Program-made: the position numbers and the translations under genes
NCBI GenBank assembly: GCA_001898255.1
Contig: MKTK01000006.1
Location: forward strand, 69,345-133,344
Direction of reading: 5' to 3'
DNA from: Chryseobacterium sp. 39-10
GTDB lineage: Bacteria > Bacteroidota > Bacteroidia > Flavobacteriales > Weeksellaceae
DNA length: 64,000 bases
Shown: positions 26,769 to 34,467 of the stretch, piece by piece
How the letters are laid out: each line of letters begins with the position of its first letter
How positions within the stretch are numbered: the first letter of the stretch is position 1
The notes under the pieces: generated by a model
What the model saw: only the letters and a program-made list of their open reading frames with translations
Databases searched by the model: none
What the model was told of the DNA's origin: nothing

Positions 26769-28433
26769 ATGGAGAAAACTACAGCAAAACATCCGAAAGG
26801 TTTGCCATACCTTTTTTATACCGAAATGTGGGAACGATTTGGATATTACTTGATTTTAGGGATTTTTGTCCTGTACATGATCGATCCCAAAGAAACGGGC
26901 GGATTGGCTTTTAATGATAAAAATGCCGATGACATTTTCGGAACTTTTATCGCACTTACCTACCTTACACCCTTTTTAGGCGGATTCTTAGCCGACCGTG
27001 TATTGGGTTACATGAAGGCCATTTACATTGGCGGTGCTTTAATGGGATTGGGCTATATTGGTTTGGGAGTTTTTAAAGAGGTTTCCATGTTTTATGTATC
27101 CATGGCGCTTATCATTCTGGGTAACGGATTCTTTAAACCAAGTATTTCTACCCTTCTGGGCAATCTTTATGAGGAAGAACCTTATCGAGCGAATAAGGAT
27201 GCCGGGTATAACATTTTCTACATGGGGATTAACATTGGTGCCTTTGTGTGCAACATCATTGCTGCATTTATGCGGAACAAATTCGGCTGGGGCGAAGCAT
27301 TCATCACCGCCGGAATTGGGATGTTTGTCGGGTTGCTCATCTTCTCCATCGGTCGTAAGCATATTTTAAAAGCCAATGTGATGAAGCCTGTTCAGGAAGG
27401 CGATACCAAGATTTCTGATGTGTTGGTAAACGTTTTTCTACCTGCCATTATTGCCGGTGTTATCGGTTGGATGATTCCCGGAAATATTTTTGGAAGCGAC
27501 TCTACTGATGCCTTCATCTTTGCCTGTATTCCTGTGGTTTATTTCTATGTGATGCTTTGGGTAAAAGCCAACGCCGAAGACAAAAAACCTATTGGTGCAT
27601 TGCTGGCTATTTTTGCTGTGAGTTTAATGTTCTGGGCTGTATTTAAACAAAATGGTACTGCATTGACAAGATGGGCCAATTATTATACCGACAGAAGTGT
27701 TCCAGCAGCAATCGAGAAACCTTTGGAATCCATTTACCTTGTGGATGCAAAAAATTATCAAACCAAGGAAGTAAATGTTTATAATAACCAATATCAGGCA
27801 GAAAAAAACGATGCTGGCCAACCTTTAAAGGAACAGGGAAAAGATATTTATTTCCGCAATGTTTCGCCGGAACAGCGGGCAGCACTCGAAGCAAAGCCCA
27901 ATGATAAGGTATTTCTGTACAACACAGAACTCTTCCAATCGGTGAATCCATTCTGGGTAATTGTGCTAACGCCCGTTGTAGTGGGATTCTTTATGATGCT
28001 TCGGCGAAAAGGAAAAGAACCCACAACCCCTTCAAAAATTGTACTCGGTCTTTTTATTTCTGCATTGTCCTGCTTGGTGATGGTAGGTGCAGTTTATGCA
28101 GGCGCAAACGGAGCGGTAAAGGTTTCCGCATTGTGGTTGGTAGCCGCCTATGGAGTTATCACCGTCGGTGAACTTTGCCTCTCACCTATGGGTCTTTCAT
28201 TGGTATCTAAACTTTCGCCACCAAGAATTACAGCATTGATGATGGGTGGGTTTTTCCTCTCCACCTCTATCGGTAATAAACTTTCTGGCGTACTGGCAAG
28301 TTTTTGGTACGATTATGAGAACAAAGCCAACTTCTTCATCGTGAACTTCGGGTTACTTTTGTTGGCCACTTTATTGGGCTTATCAATTCTGAAAAAACTC
28401 AACAGAATCATGAAAGAAAAAGGAGTAAATTAA
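26769..28433 (+). CDS. POT family proton-dependent peptide transporter (with large internal insertion)
   Basis: 554 residues from the ATG at 26769 (TTG at 26760 is weaker). The ExxER motif of proton-coupled oligopeptide transporters is in TEMWERFGYY near residue 20, with GNGFFKPSISTLLG and ELCLSPMGLSLVSKLSP further on. Between two helices (about residues 295-385) a soluble ~90-residue segment containing YTDRSV and SPEQRAALEAKPND is inserted; the second POT protein lacks it. Function: import of di- and tripeptides with H+. Placement after DPPIV supports this. Confidence 0.9.
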   Translation: MEKTTAKHPKGLPYLFYTEMWERFGYYLILGIFVLYMIDPKETGGLAFNDKNADDIFGTFIALTYLTPFLGGFLADRVLGYMKAIYIGGALMGLGYIGLGVFKEVSMFYVSMALIILGNGFFKPSISTLLGNLYEEEPYRANKDAGYNIFYMGINIGAFVCNIIAAFMRNKFGWGEAFITAGIGMFVGLLIFSIGRKHILKANVMKPVQEGDTKISDVLVNVFLPAIIAGVIGWMIPGNIFGSDSTDAFIFACIPVVYFYVMLWVKANAEDKKPIGALLAIFAVSLMFWAVFKQNGTALTRWANYYTDRSVPAAIEKPLESIYLVDAKNYQTKEVNVYNNQYQAEKNDAGQPLKEQGKDIYFRNVSPEQRAALEAKPNDKVFLYNTELFQSVNPFWVIVLTPVVVGFFMMLRRKGKEPTTPSKIVLGLFISALSCLVMVGAVYAGANGAVKVSALWLVAAYGVITVGELCLSPMGLSLVSKLSPPRITALMMGGFFLSTSIGNKLSGVLASFWYDYENKANFFIVNFGLLLLATLLGLSILKKLNRIMKEKGVN

Positions 28434-28453
28434 CAAAAATTTGAGAAATTTGA

Positions 28454-28490
28454 GAAAAGTGCCGGATTTGTCCGGCACTTTTCATTTTTA
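28454..28490 (+). terminator. Strong Rho-independent terminator after the first POT gene
   Basis: Perfect 13-bp stem GAAAAGTGCCGGA/TCCGGCACTTTTC with a TTTG loop, followed by ATTTTTA. The second POT gene therefore needs its own promoter. Confidence 0.85.
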
Positions 28491-28526
28491 CACCCCTTAA
28501 AAAAGCATGGCAAAAGGAAAAAAAAC

Positions 28527-28534
28527 TATATTTG
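28527..28534 (+). promoter_or_regulatory. Putative -7 element of the second POT gene
   Basis: TATATTTG, an exact consensus match 30 bp before the ATG and downstream of the terminator. No TTG is seen at correct -33 spacing. Confidence 0.4.
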
Positions 28535-28564
28535 CTACCATTAACGAAAATTAACAATTAGAAT

Positions 28565-30070
28565 ATGGATACAGCAGTGCAAAAAGGGCACCCCAAAGGT
28601 CTCTATCTTCTGTTTATGACAGAAATGTGGGAACGGTTTTCTTACTACGGAATGAGAGCAATCTTCGTTCTTTACATGGTGAAAGTTCTTGCAATGGATG
28701 ATGCTAAAGCATCAGAAATATATGGCAGTTATACCGGTTTGGTTTATCTTACTCCTTTATTGGGGGGATATCTTTCTGACCGTGTTCTGGGCAACAGAAG
28801 AAGTATCGAGATCGGCGGTATCCTGATGGCGCTTGGTCAGTTTTTAATGTTTTTCAGTGCCTCCGCGTCAGGTGGCAGTGCAATAACGCTCATGTGGGTG
28901 GCTCTCACCACGCTTATCATTGGTAACGGATTCTTTAAACCCAATATTTCTACAATGGTAGGTCAGCTTTATCCAAAAGGCGATCGCAGAGTAGATGCCG
29001 CATTTACAATTTTCTATATGGGAATTAATTTGGGTGCATTTTTCTCACCTTTGGTATGCGGAACGCTGGCCGAGAAAGTGGATTTTAAATGGGGATTCTT
29101 TGCCGCCGGTGTGGGGATGATTATTGGGCTCATTACTTTTATGCTTCAAAAGAATAAATTGCTGGTAGATGCCGATCATAATCCTGTGGGTTTGCCAACC
29201 AAAAAATTCGGAATAGCCCAGTTTGGAATGGTGATTGGTGCCATTGCCATCATTTTCTTTTTTATGAATTTTAAAACAATGTTCCAAAGCGATTTGGACA
29301 TTATCGGTTACTTAATTTACGGTGCAATGGTGGTAATGCCTCTCATTGTACTTACCGACAAATCATTAACCAAAGAAGAACGCGATAGAATCATGGTGAT
29401 TTTCATCCTTGCCTTTTTCGTCATCTTTTTCTGGGGCGCATTTGAGCAGGCAGGCGCATCATTAACTATTTTTGCAGACCGACAAACCGACAGAACACTT
29501 TTTGGATGGGAAATGCCCGCCAGTTACTTTCAGTCGGTTAACCCATTAGCGATTATCCTTTTGGCGCCCTTATTTTCCTCATTATGGCTCAATTTAGGCA
29601 ACAGAAATAGGGAACCTTCGTCACCGAAGAAAATGGCCATTGGTTTATCACTTGTTTCACTTGGTTATGTCGTTATTGCATTTGCAGTATATGGATTGGG
29701 AATGATGGATAAGGTATCCATGTTTTGGCTGATTGCGCTGTACGTTATTCACACCATGGGTGAACTTTGCCTGTCTCCAATTGGGTTGTCGATGGTATCT
29801 AAACTTTCGCCGCTAAGATTTTCATCCCTTTTGATGGGAACATGGTTTCTTGCTAATGCTGCAGCCAACAAGTTTGCGGGAACATTATCAGCACTTATTC
29901 CTGGTGGCGGAGAAAACGGGGAAGTTTCAAGAACCACCTCATTCCTTGGTTTCCAAATTGTGAACTTGTTCGATTTCTTCCTTGTATTTATTGTGATGTG
30001 TGGCGTTGCTGCCGTAATCCTTTTCGTACTGAGCCGTTGGCTGGAAAAGAAGATGCACGGTATTAATTAA
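28565..30070 (+). CDS. POT family proton-dependent peptide transporter
   Basis: 501 residues, about 12-14 helices. ExxER motif in TEMWERFSYYGMRAIFVLYM near residue 18, GNGFFKPNISTMVG near 123 and GELCLSPIGLSMVSKLSP near 400. It is close to the first POT in layout but lacks the inserted loop and has the compact arrangement seen in most bacterial DtpT-like proteins. Likely imports di/tripeptides. The two genes probably arose by duplication, since order and orientation agree, though I cannot measure identity here. Confidence 0.9.
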   Translation: MDTAVQKGHPKGLYLLFMTEMWERFSYYGMRAIFVLYMVKVLAMDDAKASEIYGSYTGLVYLTPLLGGYLSDRVLGNRRSIEIGGILMALGQFLMFFSASASGGSAITLMWVALTTLIIGNGFFKPNISTMVGQLYPKGDRRVDAAFTIFYMGINLGAFFSPLVCGTLAEKVDFKWGFFAAGVGMIIGLITFMLQKNKLLVDADHNPVGLPTKKFGIAQFGMVIGAIAIIFFFMNFKTMFQSDLDIIGYLIYGAMVVMPLIVLTDKSLTKEERDRIMVIFILAFFVIFFWGAFEQAGASLTIFADRQTDRTLFGWEMPASYFQSVNPLAIILLAPLFSSLWLNLGNRNREPSSPKKMAIGLSLVSLGYVVIAFAVYGLGMMDKVSMFWLIALYVIHTMGELCLSPIGLSMVSKLSPLRFSSLLMGTWFLANAAANKFAGTLSALIPGGGENGEVSRTTSFLGFQIVNLFDFFLVFIVMCGVAAVILFVLSRWLEKKMHGIN

Positions 30071-30090
30071 GAACTAGACTTATACCATAA

Positions 30091-30124
30091 AAAAAATCAT
30101 CTGCTTATGTGGATGATTTTTTTT
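30091..30124 (+). terminator. Terminator after the second POT gene
   Basis: Stem of 11 bp AAAAAATCATC/GATGATTTTTT with a 10-nt loop and following T residues. Confidence 0.75.
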
Positions 30125-30654
30125 ATGATCACGATGTCTATTATTATTTAAATCAATTGTCATCGGCTATTTCGATATTCAATTTGAATGTGTTGGCAAA
30201 ATGTGCTTAAAGTATCGTGAAAAATATGTGGGGAGTGAAAAGATTAAGATCTTCATCTTTGATCCCTATCCTACTGAAATGCGTTCAACCGCCCTATATA
30301 AAACAAAAAATCGTGATATGAGATCACTATTTATCAACATAATTCTTAGCTAATTTTTGGGGGATTTTTATCCTGAGCGCAGCGGCTGCGTTCTGAGAAA
30401 TGGGGCGATAACTGTTGCTGCTTTCTATTTCAAAAACAACTTAAAAAAAGAAAAAATTGATTTCAGGAAGAGTTATTCCCTAGGCAAATCAACGTTTTGA
30501 ACGATTTCTTTTGGGGGCAACTTTCACCCTCATTTTGAATCTTTTTTGAGATTTAGATTTTTTCTGCATAAATGATAAAATTTTCGTTAATAAATGTAAT
30601 AATTAATTCCATAGCAGCAAATATTTTAAATAGAATTTAATATTAATTTTTGTT
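30125..30654. other. 530-bp gap between the second POT gene and the TIGR02117 gene
   Basis: No annotated-size gene. Contents: a GC-richer hairpin near 30374-30392 (GAGCGCAG/CTGCGTTC with a wobble) without a T tract; a minus-strand micro-ORF of 26 residues at 30489-30569 that is strongly Lys/Arg-rich; and AT-rich sequence leading to the next promoter. None of these is firmly supported as a gene. Confidence 0.4.
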
Positions 30655-30662
30655 TATTTTTG
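30655..30662 (+). promoter_or_regulatory. Putative -7 element of the TIGR02117 gene
   Basis: TATTTTTG ends 4 bp before the ATG at 30667. If used, the transcript would be leaderless or almost so. Confidence 0.35.
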
Positions 30663-30666
30663 ACCA

Positions 30667-31344
30667 ATGAAAAAAATAATCATTAGACTCTTACAAACCA
30701 TTTGGGTTTTAATAGGTTTTGTCGCACTTTATGCGCTTTTGGGCTATACGCTTCCATTTATTGAAATTCCGGCAAAGAAGGTTTCCGAACCCAAAACAAC
30801 AGAAATTTTCATCTTGACTAATGGCGTTCATACCGATCTGGTCGTTCCCATTCAATCTCCTCAATTTGACTGGAGCAAGGAAGTACCATTCAGTAATACG
30901 GTTTCCAAAAGAACCGATTTCAAATATTTGGCTGTAGGTTGGGGCGACAAGGGATTTTATTTGGAAACACCTACCTGGTCTCAGCTTAAACCTTCGGTAG
31001 CATTTAGGGCTGCTTTTTGGCTGAGCAAATCGGCGATGCACTGCACTTTTTATGATCAAATGAAAGAAGGAAAAGATTGCAAAAAAATACTCATTACCAC
31101 GAAGCAGTACGAAGATCTTATCCGTTATATTCGTGCAAAATTTGATCGCGATGAAAACGGCAAACTCATTTTTATCCCTACCAAAGCGGTGTATGGGAAG
31201 GACGATGCATTCTACGATGCAAAGGGAAGTTACAGTTTCCTTTATACCTGCAACACCTGGGCAAACAACGGATTGAAAGCGGCAGGTCAGAAAGCGGCAC
31301 TTTGGACTCCTTCAGACTTCGGAATCTTTCAGCATTATCCATAA
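30667..31344 (+). CDS. TIGR02117/DUF2459 family protein
   Basis: 225 residues. One N-terminal membrane helix (~8-30) is followed by a globular domain with LTNGVHTDLVVPI, VGWGDKGFYLETPTW, MHCTFYDQM and YTCNTWANNGLKAAG. These are the family's conserved blocks; the Cys/His pattern suggests a hydrolase-like active site but this is unproven. In some organisms the family is found near urease genes, which are absent here. The gene stands alone. Confidence 0.83.
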   Translation: MKKIIIRLLQTIWVLIGFVALYALLGYTLPFIEIPAKKVSEPKTTEIFILTNGVHTDLVVPIQSPQFDWSKEVPFSNTVSKRTDFKYLAVGWGDKGFYLETPTWSQLKPSVAFRAAFWLSKSAMHCTFYDQMKEGKDCKKILITTKQYEDLIRYIRAKFDRDENGKLIFIPTKAVYGKDDAFYDAKGSYSFLYTCNTWANNGLKAAGQKAALWTPSDFGIFQHYP

Positions 31345-31371
31345 AAAAAACACGTTGCTCACAACATGTTT
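31343..31371 (-). terminator. Terminator of the YceI-porin-YceI operon
   Basis: On the minus strand a 10-bp stem AAACATGTTG/CAACGTGTTT (one G-U pair) with a TGAG loop is followed by eight T residues. On the plus strand one pair is a mismatch, so it serves the minus-strand operon better. Confidence 0.6.
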
Positions 31372-31411
31372 CTTGTTATTTCACCTTGCAAAATAAAATC
31401 TAGCGATATTA

Positions 31412-31918
31412 TCAGTCCTTTATCGCCAGATTGAACTGCAAATCCAGGTCATCTTTTACAAAAATGATACCGCCCATTTTTTTTGGAGGAACAATGTTGA
31501 AATCTGAGAATTTTATTCTTTTGTTGCCCGTCAAGCTATTTTTGTATTCGCTAAAATCGATACTGTATTTCTTAACCCTGTTCATCATTTTAACTTCTAC
31601 CAAGGCGTTAAATCTGCCACTATTTTTGGTAAAATTTATAAATCTAATGGTAAGTGTGGGATATTGATCTTCTATCAGTGTTTTGCGAAAATCGGCGGTC
31701 ATCATTTTATTCTTGCAATCAAAATCTGCCACTTTAAGGACGAGATTAGGAAGGTCATTTCCCGCAAAAGAATAAATAGAACTTGAGTTTTTGAAGGCGT
31801 TGTTCACACATTTAAAAGTACTGATATTGGTCCAGCCGTTAATTTCCACTGCATTTTGCTGTGCAGCATAGAATCCCATTAACAGGAGGAATACCAAATA
31901 AAATATACTTTTTTTCAT
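31412..31918 (-). CDS. YceI-like secreted protein
   Basis: 168 residues with a signal peptide (cleavage near 19, FYAAQ). The body is predominantly beta and has YceI-like features: NGWTNISTFKC at the start, MMTADFRKTLIEDQYPTLTIRF in the middle and a final beta strand FVKDDLDLQFNLAI. YceI proteins are lipocalin-like periplasmic carriers of isoprenoid-type lipids. It is the third gene of an operon with a porin-like gene and a second YceI gene. Divergent from standard YceI, hence only moderate confidence. Confidence 0.65.
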   Translation of the reverse strand: MKKSIFYLVFLLLMGFYAAQQNAVEINGWTNISTFKCVNNAFKNSSSIYSFAGNDLPNLVLKVADFDCKNKMMTADFRKTLIEDQYPTLTIRFINFTKNSGRFNALVEVKMMNRVKKYSIDFSEYKNSLTGNKRIKFSDFNIVPPKKMGGIIFVKDDLDLQFNLAIKD

Positions 31919-31975
31919 GATTATTAATAGAAAGAGGGACTACAATTAATCCCTCTTTCAAAGAAATATTAAAAA

Positions 31976-33324
31976 TTAGAAACCAATGGTTGCTTCCAGC
32001 ATCAATCCGTTAAATTTACCACCTTGCAATGCGCTTGTTGCTCCCCAAACTGTACTGTTGTTGTACTTTTGATTAACATATTCCACTTTTGCAAGAATAT
32101 TTTTAGTCATGAACCAACCACCACCGATATTAAACCGGTCAATTTTTCTTTCGAGGGTTGCTGCATCGTCATTGTCTTTCCCGGTTACATTATTGTAGCG
32201 GCCCACTACGTAAAACTGTTCTTTTCCACCGAATCTGTAAAGCAATTCAGCAGCCAACTGTGTGTAACTTCCTCTTGTTGCTGTTAATGTTTTTTGTCCT
32301 TTTACATACTCGTAAACGCCGAAGAACTCAAGTCCATTGTATTTAACAAAAGGATTCACTTGGAAGGCCTGCATTTTTTTGAATCCAGGATTGAACCTGC
32401 CCGTTGCATAGTTAGCAGATTTCATTTCATCGTTGGCAGTAAGGAGTGTGTAATAATACCTTGATCCGGCTCTATCACCACCATAAAGATATCCACCGGT
32501 ATCCCATCCGTTGGTTTGGATAAAGGATCCGGTTAATCGTACCCTAAGGTCAGAGTTCACCTGTTTGTCCCAACCGATTTTTGCATACACAGACGGAGAG
32601 TTCCAGTTGTTACCTTTATAGGCGGTTTGATTCAGTTTCCCATTAGAAACACCCACCATGCCAATAAAGTTGTTGTAGAAGCCATAAACTTCACCAAACG
32701 CTTCGGTGGTAAAACTGTCCATGATGTAATTTCCTACAAGTGGATTGGTAATGGCACGTGCATTATCGGTTCTTCGGAAATGGGTGTCTCCATAGTTGAT
32801 TTCGTCCATCCCACTTTCACTCTTGCATATTTCATGATATCACCTAAAAATCCAGGACTAATAAAATCCAAATCATCGATTTGAATAAAACCTCCTTTCA
32901 CCCATGCTTCGTTATGGTGACGAGCAGAAAGGTAAGTTCTCAGGTGCATTTTCACTCCTTTTGCCAAGTAGGCGTTCACATCTAAGTTGGCTGTTGGAAG
33001 GTTAAAATCGGAGCCCATTTCGTTCAATGTATTGGGAACCGCAGGAACGGTGCCCGTTCCGGTACCGGTAAGGTTACCAAGAGAAGCAGCTTCGGTAGAG
33101 TGCTTAAGCGCCTGAAACTGCAGGGCAAAATCACCGCCTACTACTACTTTGATACCGTCATATTCTGGCGAAGCTCCCTTAGGTTCTTCAAAAACATTTC
33201 TTGTTGTTTTTTCAGGCGACAAGTAATCCCTCATCGATGTTGTGGCGTCTTTCTGCGCATACAATAAATTAGCTGCGGAAAATAATACGGTAAGCATTGA
33301 AGCTCTCATTAACATGGTTTTCAT
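31976..33324 (-). pseudogene. Porin-like outer membrane beta-barrel protein, apparent one-base frameshift
   Basis: Two frames make one product. The first (from ATG 33324) has a signal peptide (MKTMLMRASM start, LLYAQ cleavage) and then SPEYDGIKVVVGGDFALQFQ and HLRTYLSARHH, typical of Bacteroidota outer membrane porin-like proteins. After KVGW it runs into unrelated residues. The second frame picks up at DEINYGDTHFRRTDN and continues to a C-terminal strand ending in Phe (MLEATIGF), a normal barrel end. One extra base near 32805-32812 gives a continuous 449-residue protein. The conserved sequence on both sides argues for sequencing error or very recent loss. An upstream in-frame start at 33372 is rejected because it lies before the signal peptide and overlaps the yceI stop. 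Confidence 0.75.
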
Positions 33325-33355
33325 ATTCTTAACATTTTTATATTTAACTGATTGA

Positions 33356-33888
33356 TTAGTTCGCCACCACATTTACCGTGATTTTGATTAGATCTCCGGT
33401 TTTCACAGTGTTCATCATAAATGACGGTGGTGTAACGCCGTATTCGGTCATTTTAATGGACTCAATACCTGTGATGGTATAGGAGTCTCCTGTTTTGTTT
33501 ACTGTTACTGGGAAACTTACGTTTTTGGTTACATTGGTTACGGTTAATTTGCCTGTCATTGTCCCTTTTCCAATGTTCACGGAAGTGGCAACAAAGCTTA
33601 TGGCTGGGAATTATCTGCCTGCATTGCTTTGTATGCATTGTTATCCATTGCGCTTTTTCCACTTTTCAATGTTTTGGAATTCATGGTGTATTTAATGTCA
33701 TTAATAACATTGCCTGCAACTGTGCCAGAGAAAGTTCCCTGTTGAGAGGTCATCGTCCAGTCGTGTAATGTGGAAGTTCCTGCTACTGTTGTTTTCACGT
33801 TGGAACTGCTAATTTTCTGACCACTTATGGCTGCACCCAAAAGTGCAAAAACCAACACAATCATTTTAGAATTTAGTATTCTTACCAT
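33356..33888 (-). pseudogene. YceI family protein, apparent one-base frameshift
   Basis: Frame one (33888-33598) gives a signal peptide and the start of a YceI domain (TTVAGTSTLHDWTMTSQQG, with the SLHDW-like signature) and stops at NSQP. Frame two continues with ISFVATSVNIGKGTMTGKLTVTNVTK and MTEYGVTPPSFMMNTVKTGD, the C-terminal half. Adding one base at the GG at 33602-33603 restores 177 residues, the normal YceI length. YceI binds amphiphilic lipids in the periplasm. It is the first gene of the operon, 31 bp before the porin gene. A TTTAGAA palindrome lies just upstream. Confidence 0.75.
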
Positions 33889-33912
33889 TGTTTAAATTTT
33901 AATTAATATTTA

Positions 33913-33929
33913 TTTAGAACTTTTCTAAA
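33913..33929. promoter_or_regulatory. Palindromic operator candidate of the YceI-porin operon
   Basis: Perfect 7-bp inverted repeat TTTAGAA-CTT-TTCTAAA, 24 bp before the yceI start. A minus-strand TGTCTTTG (33931-33938), one base off the -7 consensus, abuts it, so a bound protein would cover the transcription start. The core resembles the mntH palindrome (TTAGA...TCTAA) but with one more spacer base. Confidence 0.5.
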
Positions 33930-34145
33930 ACAAAGACAACACACCATTTTATTAAATAAGTAATTTTTGAAGCCATTTTATAATGATATATATCTTATCT
34001 TAAATAATTATTGACTTATCTATTAAATAAAATATAAAAAAATATAAATAATTTAATAATAAAATTATTTTTTTATGTATTTTACAACATAAATAAAATA
34101 TTGTTAATAAATGTTAAATCAATATAACTTACTGACAATCAAACA

Positions 34146-34159
34146 ATGACGGAAGTCAT
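34146..34159. promoter_or_regulatory. Palindrome ATGAC-N4-GTCAT
   Basis: Perfect 5+4+5 inverted repeat 28 bp before the putative small gene at 34188; a further GTCAT half-site follows at 34174. It may be an operator for that gene; no protein is suggested by the sequence. Confidence 0.3.
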
Positions 34160-34187
34160 CAAAAACATGCGATGTCATTCAAAATAA

Positions 34188-34307
34188 ATGAGTAATATGA
34201 TAAGCACATTGAAGAATTTAGCCAATAGAGTTGATCCCCGATCCACAGCCGCATCAGGAGAAAAACAACTGCTCCACATTAATTTCGCAGACCATGAAAA
34301 CCGCTAA
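34188..34307 (+). CDS. Possible 39-residue protein
   Basis: A short ORF from ATG to TAA in an otherwise AT-rich gap, with mixed, protein-like composition (KNLANRVDPRSTAASGEK, then HINFADHENR). It has higher GC than its flanks, a palindrome 28 bp upstream and a strong hairpin ~90 bp downstream, all of which fit a small gene. I do not recognise the family and see no membrane segment or signal peptide. It could be a remnant of a longer gene. Conservation would decide. Confidence 0.4.
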   Translation: MSNMISTLKNLANRVDPRSTAASGEKQLLHINFADHENR

Positions 34308-34395
34308 TTAAAATAAATACCACTGCTTACCTACCGATAAAAAGTTTGAGAAGAATACAATACTGCGCCCCGGATGGAACGGCATGTTTGAGCTC

Positions 34396-34430
34396 TTTTT
34401 CTGCGGCGGCTTCGCCGCCGCAGAAAAAAG
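34396..34430. terminator. Large hairpin with conserved-looking flanks
   Basis: A 15-bp perfect stem (34396-34410 with 34414-34428) of TTTTTCTGCGGCGGC type with a three-base loop, T on one side and A on the other, so it can act in both directions. It lies 38 bp after the stop of the minus-strand glycosyltransferase and 88 bp after the possible small gene. Outer arms (GCGCCCCGGATGG on the left; GCCGGAAATGTGCGC on the right) extend the symmetry to about 34365-34458. See the finding on this element. Confidence 0.6.
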
Positions 34431-34467
34431 CGAGTAGTGACAGCCGGAAATGTGCGCCCAATAAAAA

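Larger units (their letters stand above)
33889..34467. other. 579-bp gap with very AT-rich stretch, possible small gene and a large hairpin
   Basis: Bases ~33940-34140 are almost pure A/T with no coding sign. A palindrome lies at 34146-34159 and a possible 39-residue gene at 34188-34307, followed by a structured element at about 34360-34460. No gene of ordinary size is present. Confidence 0.55.

Noticed and set aside
30278..30353. 24-residue plus-strand ORF in the gap after the second POT gene
   Set aside because: No protein-like pattern, no promoter and nothing conserved-looking.
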